Notes under the pieces: model-generated
What the model was told of the DNA's origin: nothing
The model's input: only the letters and a program-made list of their open reading frames with translations
The model's database searches: none
Part shown: positions 27,501-40,004 of the stretch, one piece after another
How the letters are laid out: every line of letters starts with the position of its first letter
Position numbering within the stretch: position 1 is the stretch's first letter
Origin: Blastomussa wellsi
Lineage: Eukaryota; Cnidaria; Anthozoa; Scleractinia; Plerogyridae
DNA: 64,000 nucleotides
NCBI GenBank assembly: GCA_947652115.1
Contig: OX393561.1
Span: forward strand, 40,383,373 to 40,447,372
Direction of reading: 5' to 3'
Program-made: the position numbers and the translations under genes

Positions 27501-29849
27501 GTTTGAAAAAAGTTCGTTAAAAAATAATTTATTAGTGGTATGTTTCCTATACAGAAACAGTGAAACATTAAGCACTAAAGAACAAAAACCATTTTCAACA
27601 GAATCTTTCTATAGGCGGTATACAGTTTTAACCACAATTATTGTGTCCTATACATGTTTTCGTAATTATATCATCTTCAAAGACAAAACTAACATCAAGC
27701 CACACATTTTCATTGACATCTTTTCTGCTTTGGGTTGAAAATCTCTTTACTTGAAGATCCCCTTTTTGTAGACTTGTTGAGTGTGTGACACAATTTTTGG
27801 GGTAATAAATTAAGATACTTATTTTGTCTTTTCTTTTATGTGTTGTGTGATTTGCCTTATATCTGATCTAACTTACTATTGTCTAGGATTGTAAATGACA
27901 TGTCATATAAATATTCTTTTTCAATTTTTACTGCGCACGCAATTCGTGTTGCAATGTCACGTTATGCATCAAGCGTGCGTGTTGAGGAAAAACAAAGGGT
28001 CAGAAGCTGTTGCATTAACTTTGCTTGTAGTTTACTCTCTTAAATGTATGTATGTATGTATATGTATGTGATCCCTACCTTTTTCCGATGAACTGATTTT
28101 ATTTACCATTCTCAACAGATTGTCAAAAAACTCAATGTGGGAAGTTAAAAATTTCAAGTTTTTGGCCCACACGACATAGAATTCTGCCATCTTGTGGCTG
28201 TTGGGCGAGTGGAAATGTGGTCGCTAAAAATTTGGCAGACACGCATTCACTTCAGAGATGTATTCGCAATATGTTTGGGCTTACAGACACCCACACCCCC
28301 TTACATCCCCGCCAACTTGTTGAGATACTCATTAAAAATTCACCAAGTTACAAAGGAAATCAGAACTGTGATTGTGGTTTGCAAATGTGATCCTAATTAG
28401 CAAGGATTTTTATATTGAGAAGATATAAATTATATCAATTATATCAATTATATCATCACATTTCCAAACACCTCAAAGTTCACCAAAAATACACTGCTGT
28501 ATATCATATTGAAAATGCGATGAAAAGTACATATGTTACAGACTAAGAAACAAATTAATATTGATAGAATATGACTGTAAACTCTACACAATACTTGATC
28601 CCACATTCCACTTAAATTTTGTGGATAAAAAAATTAAATATTAAACCATATTAATCTCACATATTCAGGTTGAGGAATGACACCCATTCTTCAATACTTT
28701 TTGGGAGTAAAATTATACATGGAAATATATTATGCTCCAAGAACATTCTATCAGTCAAAGAGGCAGCTACATGCTGATGTAACATCACAAAATTTGGAGG
28801 ACCCCCTATTGACTGGAACTCCTTGGGAATCCCCTCATGTTTGTGAGGCCTTTCAAGAGGGGTAGCCATGTTGCAATTTTGCTAGCCATTTAAGAGTGGA
28901 ACTCGGAAATGGCCCTCTTTGTCTAGGGTCATTCCTTTGTTTTCGGCTTTTGTACCAAGCCGTGTTATGTATTTTTGTATCACCCATCTAGAACATCAAA
29001 TCTCCTGTGATGTTCATATGAAAGTACAAGCAATATATTCCATTTATAATTTCTTTACCTCAATTTTTATAACTTTTGTAAGTCTTGCGAGGTCAATAGA
29101 AAAGGATTTTAATAGCATACATTAGGAAATTAAGTTGAGCTACTGAAGCCAATCAAAAATAAGAACACTATTTTCCATTGTAATTGTATTATGTATTACA
29201 TAATAAGCTTCTTAACAAAAGAAACAAAACATAGGCAGAGATAAGGATTGCAGCACATCAGCTAGCAGGGTATTAAATAAAAATTCTACATCACCTCAGT
29301 AAATAATCATCAAAATTATACACTAAATCATTAGTCATGCATAATACGTAGAACGGAAAAACGCCGATTATCCATACAAGCATACAGGAGGTTACTGTTT
29401 CCAGAGCTTCAATGCTATCGTCCGTCCTTCTGATTTGGGGTCAATTGCTCAAATTACAATAAAAAATGATATTGAACATGTATCTGACATGTACATGATC
29501 TGAGAATCGTTGGCCAAATTTACTTACCCAGTCAAAGTGTTTAGACAAAAGGCTACCATCGTTATCTTACCCCTAAATGATGAAAACTTGAGTTCCTGCG
29601 AAAAAGAAAGACAAGAGGTTAGCCGAAAAAATTAATCTTAAACGCCATGAGCAAATGGCTGGGTAGCACATCTGCCATTTTACGTACCCCGTAATAGAAA
29701 AACTGGCCAAGGGATCGGGTAGATCCCGTCCACATATCAACTAAAACAACCCAAAACGCTAAGAACAAATAGAAGACACACTGAACGGCGACAATTTGCG
29801 AAATGATTAAGCAAGGGTCCCAAACATAACTTCTGAAACCGGCCGCCAT
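24555..29849 (-). CDS. SYS1: SYS1 homologue, Golgi-localised integral membrane protein
   Basis: Four exons on the minus strand: 29849-29688, 29595-29528, 27305-27266, 24755-24555 (stop TAA). All have GT-AG borders and matching phase, and they give 156 aa, the same length as human SYS1 as I recall it. The start reads MAAGFRSYVWDPCLIISQIV, nearly collinear with the human N-terminus. Later landmarks are FCLNTLTGAGGLWVIVRRAKQ split over exons 2-3, CLDFAATAHLIHL, and GEFVCMRTELKAIP near the end. Four hydrophobic segments are visible (about residues 13-37, 64-84, 98-115, 122-142). In yeast and mammals SYS1 recruits ARFRP1/Arl3 to the trans-Golgi. It is head-to-head with WRNIP1. The 4.5 kb between exons 2 and 4 is mostly repeats, including foldback elements at 25912-26055, 26399-26557 and 26941-27050. 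Confidence 0.93.
25912..26055. mobile_element. MITE copy B, inverted relative to 22008
   Basis: The ends are CATTGTAAAAACCTGTGAC and GTTTCACAGGTTTTTATACTG. The interior (TTCTTTGTT-rich) is the complement of copy A. It lies in SYS1 intron 3. Confidence 0.55.
26399..26557. mobile_element. Foldback MITE in SYS1 intron
   Basis: The ends ATAGACCAATTTCGATATTTT and complement, with a central GAGGCTCCGGGG palindrome, allow a nearly full-length hairpin. Confidence 0.75.
26941..27050. mobile_element. Foldback element in SYS1 intron
   Basis: A perfect 18-bp arm GTTGTGTAGTATCACTGA at 26941 pairs with 27033-27050. An inner GTATTTTGAC arm pairs with GTCAAAATAC. Confidence 0.7.
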
Positions 29850-30003
29850 GTTTAAAATGCGAAAGATATCATGACGTCATTTCCCTCAACGCAGCTCGCA
29901 TTCAACTGCTCGGTGCTGTGACCTCCCCGACGGGATTTGTCGATTTCCTCGTTTGCAGCAGTGCTCTAAAGAGACTGGCTAATTTCATCCGATTCATTTT
30001 GTT
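29850..30003. promoter_or_regulatory. Bidirectional promoter between SYS1 and WRNIP1, with CRE palindrome
   Basis: Only 154 bp separate the two divergent start codons, so both 5'UTRs and core promoters must overlap here. A perfect CRE/ATF palindrome TGACGTCA lies at 29872-29879, about 25 bp from the SYS1 ATG. The SYS1 start itself sits in an AACATGGCGGCC context, like a YY1-type element at the translation start. No TATA box is evident. Confidence 0.7.
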
Positions 30004-33000
30004 ATGTCACAAACTTCAAACTCTGTCGACTGTCCAATTTGCGGACGCTCGTTCTCGGCCGCTTTTGTGAATGAACATGTGAACAGATGTCTGAATTCCC
30101 AACCTGCAATGGCTGCGCTAGAAGCCAACGAAGACGGAGTCTTTTCGGGCAACAAGTCTTCTACAGGACCTACAAGAAACACCAGTTTTCCCGATAAATC
30201 CACTGATACTTTTGGCAAGAGAAGAACATCAGGTGGGAACTCTCTCTTGCCTAATAGTCCCCAAACAACTAACGCTTTGAACATGTTGAAGAGAAGCTCT
30301 TCAAATTTGGCGGGAAAATCGAACACAAATCCTCCTTTGAAGCGACTGAAGTCACACCAAGAAACGACAAACAACGATAACTCGCCGGAGAACAAAAGAG
30401 TAGGTAACAGTACGATCTGCACTCCAGGGACGAAGGAACCTGTTTTCGTTCAATCGTATTTTCCAGACAAAAAAAGAAAAGAAAACAGGAAAACACAAAA
30501 ATCAAAGAGCAGTCAGTTTACTCCTCTAGCTGAAAGAATGCGTCCCAAGACCTTATCGGAGTATGTCGGTCAGTCACAGGTGCTAGGAAATAACAGTCTT
30601 TTAAGGACACTGCTTGTGGCAAATGAAATCCCATCTATGATCCTTTGGGGACCTCCTGGTTGTGGAAAGGTATGTTATTTTAGGCTACGTTTACACGAAC
30701 ACGGTTTAATGACATCAAAACCGCATGAAAAGCGACACGGTTTCTAAGCATTTACACGGAGCTCATCTATTGCACCTATCAATGTTAAGCCCAAGGGAGT
30801 GGGGACTCAGGGCGTATGTGGGGCATTTGACTTTTCAGAAGGATTTCTGGTCAAAATCCCCACTGTGGGGCCCGAGAAATGGGTAAAATCAGATCATATG
30901 TCCCCACCTTGGGATGATTATGGTACTCGATCAATAATGAAACTGATACTTGCAGTTTACACTTGGTGAACATATGATATTTCCTCCCTGGCCCCTTGTG
31001 ATGTTCGTGCCACATTCAAGGTTACGAAGAAACAGATCTTAAACTTTTCTATAATTACAAAGTGGAGAAAATTTTGCATTGCAGTTTCATTGCATTGCGC
31101 AGGAGGTGCAAGTTCACATCTTTGAAAGGCTTGTTATTGCTGTACCTTCAAAACAGCCGAGATGACCACACAGATTAGCACGTGACAATGTGTCTAGGGC
31201 CTAGTCCTCCTCGCAAAGTAAATCAAATGCCCCCACCATGGGACCCAGAATTTTGTCAAAGTCCCGAGGGTGGGGAAGGTAATTGAGGTCAAATGCCCCA
31301 GATATGCCCGGGTTCCCACCTCAGGCTTAACATTGATAGATACATAACTGTTTTCCAAGTGTTCCACTGACTCTTGCCAGTGTTTTCAAAATGACCCGGT
31401 TTCAATTCTGTACTCTGTGAATGAAAGGTGTAACCGCATTGAAAGCGATGCATTTTCAAATGAAACAGGACCTGAATGATCAATGAAATAGATAATCGAT
31501 GGCAATCAATAACAATCAATATCAATTAATTGATTGATATTGATAATCGATGGACAATCGATCACAAAAATGTTTGTGATTATTGATTGTCATTGATTAC
31601 CAATGTTAATCGATAATCGATGGGAATCGATCAGTTAACTACATTGATTATCATCGTTTATCAATCGATTGATAATAGATGGGAATCGATCAATTAACAT
31701 ATTAATAGATTGTTATCAATATTCAATATCAATTGATTACCTATTCAGTCAAACATTTCAATTGTTAATTTCATCTAGTAACCCATGACCCATTTTAATA
31801 CAGTTTTGGAAGTGGTTTATTTAAGTAGCAATAATATGCACTTTTTGACTGTGTGGAAGGGTCCTGGGAACGAGAATCACTTCTACGCTGCTTTGTCACT
31901 CTTTGCTTTGCTTTTCACCTTTGACGCCCACCTGAAATAAATTTTTGCTACTCCGTAAATCACTCTTGGGAATTCCACATGGAAGATTGAGGTGGACGTG
32001 GGCATCTGCACTAAAGAAAGAAGAAGAAATAACAATAAGCTTAATCATGTTTGAACGTCGACTGCGTCCCAGGTCAGTTGAATCTTTGCAATAAACTCAA
32101 GGCTAAATCAATTAAGTTTGTACTACTGACAACGAGATATGTCAATTGTCTTAATTACAGTATTTGTGCTCTTTTTTCACGGAGCCACATCACTGAACTT
32201 TGCTACTGAGGTTTAAAACTAAAATATGATCTGCATACAATCCTGCAATACCTGAAGATATGGAGACATGAATTTAGTGCCAATCGATGGCAATCGATGA
32301 AGTTCGCAACCACTTAAGTGTGATTATTGATTGATCATCGATTGGCTGATGTCAATCGATGCTAATCAACACTAATTAATCGATTGTCATCGATTGATTG
32401 ATTGATTTTCCAATCATTGATTGTTCGGGTTCCCAAATGAAACCATGTCCGTGCTCCATGTGCTCCTGTAAGTCAAAGATCTAAGAGGGTGATTACATGG
32501 CGAATTTCAGTGGGACGGGCTGACATATTGTTGCAATTACATGACAAATTTCAACCCAGGCTGAAATATGATCCTGGGAAAACAACCTCATTGCACATGC
32601 TAATGTTGTCTATTCAGCCTGGGATGACATTCAGTTCGATTACATGGACTTTTTGCAGATTTTTCAGCCCATTTGCCTGGGCTGAAGCCTTCTCCATGTA
32701 ATAGCCACTATCCTTTCAAGAACCCGGGCTGAAATCTCACCCTGGCAACCATGCTGAAATTTCAACCCTGGCTGAAATTCGCCATGTAATCACCCCCTAA
32801 AGAATTTCCAGATCTTCCCTGGCATCTCCAAGATCCTGACGAAATGCGTAAATCTAGATAATTATGTGTATAGCTTTCATAGAAGCGTTAATGGTTTTCC
32901 AGTGAAAGGACAGATTGAACCAATCTTCTCTCTTTCTTCCTAACCCTTAACCTAATTTGATACCATTTCCTTGTGGTTATGAAAACATATCACACTGAGG

Positions 33001-36000
33001 CAGTGAGGGCGACCTTGTAACAGATTCATAGTTTTCCAGGACAATTATGTTTTTTTTTTCATACATTTTTTTCTGCACAGCCATAGGCCTGGGTGGCTCT
33101 TGCTCAGGGTGGAATTTTTTTCAATTTGTTGGTTACCAGGGTATCATATATCTGCTAATTAAAAGGCAATTTCCAATAATAACAAGACAGCTGGAAATAC
33201 CTTGCATGCCTACACAAGACCTACATGTAAAATAAAACACTTGACCTTATGATTCACGTCCTAGTATCGTGTATTGTATGTCGGATGTCATGTTTCAATA
33301 TAATGCAACAACAGGAAATAATGTTACAAGGCTGGTCGGTATTAAGGCATGGGGCTTGAACAGTAAAGGTGCAGTTGAATTGAATGCATAGTTAAATTTA
33401 TTGTCAAAATAATTCTGTTTGCCATCAAAAAATAAGCATTTGGCTGTAATAATAGTTTTCATTCTGTGAAACTAAACATTAAAGTACCACCATGTCGGCA
33501 CTCACGGAATTTGTCGAGTTTGTCCCCTGCAAGGGAAAATTTAGTATTAACAATACCTTTTTTAGGTTTGCCATTTTCTGGGGTCAGGAGCTATCTTCAC
33601 ACAAAATTTATTATATCTGGAGTTTGCCTTTGGGTGTAGGGGGAATGGAGGGGGGTTTAGGACCAAAATAATTTTAAACATTTGCCCTGTTTAGGGCAAA
33701 GGGAAATTTTTTTCTAATATCTCGTCCCAAAAATGATTTGATGTTGACTGATGACTGGCTAAGTAAAATACTGATCAATGTTTCTGTTTTCAGATTTTTT
33801 TATAAAACGTGATGGAATTCTTGAAGCCATACTCTGTATAGGATGACTCCAGACCCTGATTAGACCAGACATGCTTGAAATTATATTCCCTGTTCAGGAC
33901 TGAGGGTTTACAAAAACATACCCTATCCAGCAGCATGTCCCTGTGTTGGCCCATATACTTAAGAACACCCACATTAGAGTGTAGTTTTCTAGCTGTTTTG
34001 GTCAATAATATAGATATAGACGTTTTCCCATGAGTTGAATTTATATAGCATATTATTTTACTCACTCTTTACTCAAATTGTGCACAGATTTCAGAAAAGA
34101 ATCTACTTTTTTCATAAATATTGCTAAATGTAATGCACAAATGACATTTAGACATCACAGGCTTAAATCCAGGCTAAAAGGCAAGTGCCTTTTCCATGAG
34201 AGCAAAATTATTTTGTGTTGCTCAATCTTTAGAAAGATGAAACTATTTTCCAGTGCAGTAGAATTGTAATTTCCACAAACAAACTAATATTTGCTATACA
34301 ATTTCAGACAACCCTGGCTCACATTATTGCCAACTCTGCCAAAGTCAGTAACAATGCTCGATTTGTACAATTGTCAGCAACCACTAGTGGCATAAATGAT
34401 GTCAAGGAGGTTGTGAAGGTGGCTAAAAATGAACAACAAATGTTTAAGCGCAAAACAATTTTGTTTGTGGATGAGATACACAGATTCAATAAGCTGCAAC
34501 AGGTATGTGTTCATTACTCAGCAAATTATTTTTCATTCTCATCCCCAGAGGCCATTATCCTTTTGGCGAGTACCAAGAATCAAGACCTCTGGCCACCCCC
34601 AAATTGGGAGCATGTGCAGAGAACTTGTTCTGCAGTTTTCAGCCAATCAGATTTGCCACAGTTTGTGCCTTTTGAAAAATTTAGCCTAAATTTTTCAAAA
34701 TCGTCATTTGGAATCCATCTCAATCTTCTCCATCCTTGTTCCTCTTTGCTTACTATCATCTCTTTGGTGTTTTTCTTCCTTAGTAAACTATTGGTTTTAG
34801 GTTTCCTTCATTTTAAGGGGAAATTGGTTTGCCACAAAAAATATTTCAAAATATTGTGATGAACTTGCTCCTTTAAGTAATTTCCTATGAATATTAATCA
34901 TTTAAGTCAATATGCTCCCTTCAGTGTTAAGCTTTTTTCTTTATCTTGTGTCCAACCCCTATAATATTATGTAGGCAAACAATTAGAATGCAATAAATCT
35001 TTGATTTCTATTGCCTGGTTTTCATAGGACACTTTTCTCCCACATGTTGAAAATGGAACAATTACATTGATAGGAGCAACTACTGAGAACCCATCATTCC
35101 AGCTTAACAATGCTCTGTTAAGCCGTTGTAGAGTCATAGTTCTTGAGAAGCTTACAGTAGATCATGTGGAACAAATTCTGAGGAATGCCCTAGACAGCAT
35201 GGGTGTATTGGTTGGTAAAGGGGCTTCTCTTGAGAAAAAGCAGATAAGATTCACATCTGAGGAGAGGTAAGCTTTCTATTTTAACTCTGAATGCATTTTA
35301 TGCAGTGAAAAATGTTCTCTTGACACAGAGGCTTATTAATTTTTCTCTAGTGCGCAAAGATTCAACTTTCCAATCAAGAGAAGATTATTGGACTAACATA
35401 GTATTTTGTGGTTTCAAACCAAGATCATCCTGGAAATAATTTTGAAAAGAACTGTTGATTATTTTATGGTTTGACAACCTGAGCAGAAGTCAACTCCAGA
35501 GCCAAGTGGAGTAATAAGATCTCAGTTCAGAGTGTAGAGATTTTTTCAGAATGAAACCATGGCTGGAGTCTAGCGTGAAAAGTGATGCAAACTTAAGACA
35601 GTTGTAATAGTCAGATTTATGGGTGTCAAATGCACAAGTGTGTTAATAATTAATGTAGCCTTACCCAAGGGCAAAGGGAGGCTGGGATATTTCTCAGTTT
35701 GCGTGCTGTACCTCAACCCTTGGGACACTAAAAGTTAAGTCATTTGAAATGGCCGGCATCACGGATGTAGACATAACCCTGACCCCCAGTCCATGGACTA
35801 CCTCGATGGACTACCCAAATGGACTACCCAAATGGACTATCCTACCCCTGAAAACTCTTAAAAAATTTCATAGTCCATTTTCAAATGGACTACCCTACTA
35901 GAGTTTTCAGGGGTAGGGTAGTCCATTTGGGTAGTCCATCGGGGTAGTCCATGGACTGGGGGTCAGTGTTATGTCTACATCCCAGCATCACATCCACATA

Positions 36001-38884
36001 CCGCTGCCACTGGCAAAATAATATGATTGCACTGAAACTTAACTTCATTAATGATCTTGTTAGTGACTGTTTAGTTGTCATTGAAGAAGAAGCTATTACA
36101 ACTTTGGCAAATCTCTGTGATGGTGATGCCAGGATTGCACTGAATGGTCTTCAACTTGCAATACAATCTCAAGTAGCTGCAGTGAAACAAAAAACGAACA
36201 GAAGTGCTGAAGAACTTAATGGCTCATCTTCTTTGCAACAAAATGGAGAATGTCACCAAACAGAGGAAGAGGCCTCAAATTGTCAAGGGCATGACGAGAA
36301 ACAGACTGTTTGCATTAATGTGTCTCACATCAAAGAAGGTCTTCAGAAAACGCACCTTCTTTATGATAGAAATGGCGAAGAACATTACAACATTATTTCT
36401 GCTCTACACAAGTCAATAAGAGGGAGTGATGAGAATGCTGCTCTGTACTGGCTTGCCAGAATGCTTGCAGGAGGAGAAGACCCGCTCTTTGTTGCTCGGA
36501 GGCTGGTGCGATGTGCCAGTGAAGATATTGGTATGTGCTTGGCTGAGTTTGCTTGTATTCATAATGATAATACTCGCTGGGTGGTGTGGTGGACCCTGCA
36601 TTGAAGGGGATACACCCAGGGAAGGAAATAAAAAAACAGATTAATATGTGATTTTTTGCTTGTCTGCAAATAATCATGACTGCCACAGTTTCTGGCCGTT
36701 ATTTCCATTCCTGTACACGCAGCTATATTTGCTTCATTTTAAGCTCTGGTCTGATGTCTGGGATCGTACGGAGACTTCACCTTATACATTTAAGGGGTGG
36801 ACATTCATTAATTTGTTATTCACCATACCCAGCCAGGTATTTCGTCCACTTTAAGGGCTAAACCACATAGGGCCGCTCTCATGTGGCTTTGATAGCTCAG
36901 TTGGTAGAGCACTGCACTGGTAACGCAGAGGCCATGGGTTCGAATCCCGTTCCAAGCCTGAAATTTTCTTTTCAGGTCCTTGTTCTAGTAGCATTTGCAC
37001 ATAGACCGTACCTATCTTGACTGTGTTTTGTTCTTGGTCATATTTTGCTGAGAGCCCAATTTTTGAGGTGTTTCTGTACATTTCTGACAGACAACTTTAG
37101 ATACTTTGTGCAGGTTGGAGCTTCCAAATCTTTCTTCCTTATCACTTTTTTCCTCTCTTAGGTCTGGCAGATCCACAGGCCTTGAACCAAGCTGTTGCTG
37201 CTTACCAGGCTTGCCATTTTATTGGAATGCCAGAGTGTGATGTTAGTACATGCATAGAGTACTAATAGTGTTATAAATTGTAACCTACATGTATACACAC
37301 AATGCACAGCAATGAAACAGGGTCAGAAATTGCACCTTCCTGGTTGCCAATGTGACTAAAAAATTCCACTAGCAACCAGAATTTTACAACTGGTTGCCAG
37401 TTTCGTTGTCAAAAGGTAAAAATTTTGGCGACCAAAAATTAATATTGCTAGCTGGTGACCAGAATGTTTTGTCAAGTCGCCAGCTGGTGCCAAGGTCAAA
37501 AAGTTAATTTTGGCCCCTGTGAAAGATTAAAAGGTACATCCCATTCAAGAGCATGCTTGAGCTAAGTACTAACAGACCTACAATACAGCTCCGGCATGAT
37601 GTAGTGTACAAGCGCTCTATCTGTGACGGTTATCATGAAACTATTACCGCATAACCTAGGAGGGTATGGAGTGGTGTTGTACTTCCCATGGTAGACCTGA
37701 CATAACTAATTAAACATCCGGAAATCAAACTTAATTAAATTAAAGCGAACACAATTGAACGTTGGATTTCTGAACTCCTGATTCTGTGCTGTGTCAGCTG
37801 AAACATGAATGCTCAGAGTCTTTTCTCATGCAACGTTTTCCACAAAGCTACAAAGACAACCAAAAGGAGCTGAAAGAGGAAGCCACGCATGAAAAGGGCA
37901 GCTAATAAACAGTACTTTTCAAGTTGGTTAAGTGCGTCAGTAAGCTGCCTAGTTCGCAATGGAGACTTTACTTAGTCATTTGTGCTACCACAAATGTAGC
38001 TTCAGTGTCACAACAGGAGAACATTTAGTCCTTGAACAGAAAATGGTAGCTAATGAAGAAATTAGTACTTTAACTGTCTTTTTGGTAGTATCAGCAAGGA
38101 CTAAAATATCAACCGTGTTCTAAAGTCAGTTGTTTGTGTGGCTGGTTTGTTGCATTATGTCAGTCAGCCCAAAGGGAAGTCAAGGAACAACAGAGAGAAA
38201 CTTTGAACTCCAATGTTCGATTGCCAAACACAATCGGCCTTAATCAAATGATTAAGTTCAATTGAGTTCAATTAAAATTTTGTTTGATTAGTTATGCCAG
38301 GAGTAGACTACACTGGAGGCCATGCCCAAAAGGACAACCTATTTCAGGCTGGACATAAACAAATGGTTAGGAAATTTATGAGCTGAAGTGTAGGAAAGGT
38401 AGGGGGAAATTCAACTTTTAGCTGTGTCTGTTCAACATAATAGTTATCTTGAGCAACAAACGCAAACAAAAGTTGCTGAAGTGAAGGATAGGGGGAAATT
38501 CAACTTTTAGCTGTGTCTGTTCAACATAATAGTTATCTTGAGCAACAAACACAAATGAAAGTTTATTTATCTGGGTACTTTAAGGGGTACTTGAGAAGTA
38601 TTTTGGCTATTGATTCCCTGTAGTCGTGTCTCATAGAAGGAATTGGGCATTCAACATGTCATCTGCGTATATTGCACATAATGAAAGATAGAAATGAAAG
38701 AAAACATCGCTTAACATATGCCTGCCAAGTCTCACACACAATGCATGACTCACACCTGCAAGTAGAAAACTTTGATCTCATGTATGCGAACCAGTTTCTT
38801 ACGCCTCACTGAAGAACTTGAGATATTATAGCCTCAACTGACAGTAAACTTGAAGCAATACAAGAAAGAAAAGTTCTGATTTTA

Positions 38885-38940
<56 letters not shown>

Positions 38941-39424
38941 TTTTATTGAGTTCATATAGATGTAGACATTCATATCCTGGAACTGGGAACGGAAAGTCTT
39001 TGGAAGTGTTTGGAACGACCGCAGAAATGTTTGGATCACTTCAGATATGATCGGGTATTCTTTGGAAACCCTGATAATAATCTCCTGCAGTTGGCAGGTA
39101 TATTAACATAATTTTTCCTACTCCAAGGTGATTCTAGCTCAAGCTGCAGTTTACCTGGCCAGAGCTCCAAAGTCCATTGAAATATATAATGCATACAGTG
39201 AGGCTAAGAAGTATGTGAGCAGCTGGGAGGGTACACAGCCGACAGTTCCCTTACACATCAGAAATGCTCCAACTAAGCTGATGAAAAGCTTGGGTTATGG
39301 TGCTGGATACAAATACAATCCTGTGTTTGGTGGGCATGTTGATCAGACATACTTGCCTCCAGAAGTGCAAGGTGTGGACTTTTTTTCTTGGAGCAAGAAC
39401 AAGTCTAGTGGCAAAGATGTTTAG
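30004..39424 (+). CDS. WRNIP1: WRNIP1, Werner helicase-interacting AAA+ ATPase
   Basis: Six exons: 30004-30669, 34308-34502, 35028-35266, 36064-36530, 37162-37241, 39128-39424. They give 647 aa (human about 665). The order is an N-terminal UBZ4 ubiquitin-binding zinc finger (C10, C13, H25, C29 in CPICGRSF...HVNRC), a low-complexity basic linker, and an AAA+ module of the MgsA/RarA clamp-loader-like type. The Walker A motif GPPGCGKT is split exactly by intron 1. Walker B is [10 protein letters not shown], sensor 1 is GATTENPSF and the arginine finger lies in LLSRCRV. The C-terminal MgsA-like tetramerisation part contains [13 protein letters not shown] and ends in VDFFSW plus a short tail. The family binds ubiquitin and stalled replication forks in the nucleus and works with Werner helicase and Pol delta. 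Intron 1 (3.6 kb) is packed with foldback repeats. A palindromic repeat ends about 80 bp before exon 4. Confidence 0.95.
30776..31339. mobile_element. 564-bp inverted-repeat element in WRNIP1 intron 1
   Basis: CTATCAATGTTAAGCC...GGGGCATTTGAC on the left matches the complement of the right end. Arms of about 110 bp are imperfect but collinear. It is non-coding. Confidence 0.7.
31485..31745. repeat. ATCGAT-rich cryptic repeat
   Basis: The stretch is built from ATCGAT, ATTGATT and AATCAAT words. Eight ATCGAT hexamers occur here. A second cluster with six is at 32280-32430 in the same intron. Confidence 0.75.
32487..32794. mobile_element. Foldback MITE in WRNIP1 intron 1
   Basis: GGTGATTACATGGCGAATTT at the left pairs with its complement at the right end. 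The interior repeats CAGCCTGGG-like words in both orientations. Confidence 0.75.
35764..35981. mobile_element. Palindromic MITE just upstream of WRNIP1 exon 4
   Basis: It is a nearly full-length palindrome: GATGTAGACATAACCCTGAC, multiple AATGGACTACCC units, a centre near 35868, then the complement. It ends 82 bp before the exon acceptor. Confidence 0.8.
36885..36980 (+). mobile_element. tRNA-like SINE head (tRNA-Thr-like) with short tail
   Basis: GGCTTTG/CCAAGCC ends, AGCTCAGTTGGTAGAGC, an anticodon-like loop CTGGTAA (GGU) and GGTTCGAATCC are present. The acceptor stem has a mismatch. A TGAAATTTTCTTTTCAGG tail, like that of the 9005 copy, follows. This fits a SINE better than a working tRNA. 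Confidence 0.65.
37320..37515. repeat. GGTTGCCA-rich dispersed repeat
   Basis: The sequence repeats CTGGTTGCCA/GCTGGTGACCA words. A related copy in the opposite orientation lies at about 41765-42140 in DHODH intron 2 (GGTTGCCAGCTTGCAA, TGGTCACCAAAATTTT). Confidence 0.5.
38402..38560 (+). repeat. Tandem duplication, 89-bp period
   Basis: The segment beginning GGGGGAAATTCAACTTTTAG at 38402 recurs at 38491. About 65 bp are identical before the copies diverge. It lies in WRNIP1 intron 5. Confidence 0.85.
38887..38941 (+). repeat. (AAT)n microsatellite
   Basis: An uninterrupted trinucleotide run of about 18 units in WRNIP1 intron 5. Confidence 0.97.
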
Positions 39425-39621
39425 CAACTTAATGCACTTGATTCCACGCAAAAAAGATGTCAGGGATTCATCTATAAGTAATAATTTGTATATCATAAGA
39501 AAAATTAAAGATTAATTTATAAAGCACTAGTTAGAAAGTAAAGTTGTGTCAGTCTTTTGGATTGACGAGAAAAGTAACAAAGTAATTATAAGAAATGAAA
39601 AGAATTTTATTGCTTTTACAT

Positions 39622-39627
39622 AATAAA
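39622..39627 (+). terminator. Candidate polyadenylation signal for WRNIP1
   Basis: AATAAA lies about 200 bp after the WRNIP1 stop codon, before the palindromic repeat at 39820. Confidence 0.45.
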
Positions 39628-39819
39628 GGCAAAACCTTGCATAGAATTACATATAGGCTTTTCATATGATGAAACTGAATAATCAATAAATAAAAAAATA
39701 AATAAATAAATACATGATATCAGCTTGTCAGTTGGTTCTTTTTATCTTTTTGTCCTAAATGTTTTTGTTTATATCTATCTGACTCAGTAATCTGTTGTTG
39801 TCTCATCACATTGTCTGCA

Positions 39820-40004
39820 TTTTGACATCTTTTTGACAACTTTTTGCTAACTTCAAAGCGAGCCAGCCAATCAGAACATGAGAATTCCAAGGGGGGAGAT
39901 GTCAAATTATAAGTGCATTCACTCCCTTGGGAATTTACATTCTCATGTTCTGGTTCTCTTGCTCACTTTGAAGTTAGCAAAAAGTTGTCAAAAAGATGTC
40001 AAAA
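39820..40004. mobile_element. Palindromic MITE between WRNIP1 and DHODH
   Basis: The arms TTTTGACATCTTTTTGACAA and complement continue into TTTTGCTAACTTCAAAG and CATGAGAATTCC. About 75 bp per arm are nearly perfect. Confidence 0.8.

Noticed and set aside
29994..30505. Minus-strand frames opposite WRNIP1 exon 1
   Set aside because: They are antisense to a clearly coding exon with a UBZ finger and Walker A. The composition explains the open frames.
36885..36958. Functional tRNA-Thr(GGU) gene
   Set aside because: The acceptor stem has a mismatch and the anticodon stem is weak. The tail is shared with a SINE copy at 9005, so a SINE head is more likely.
38806..39039. Minus-strand frame with a poly-tyrosine run
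   Set aside because: It is the translation of the AAT microsatellite.
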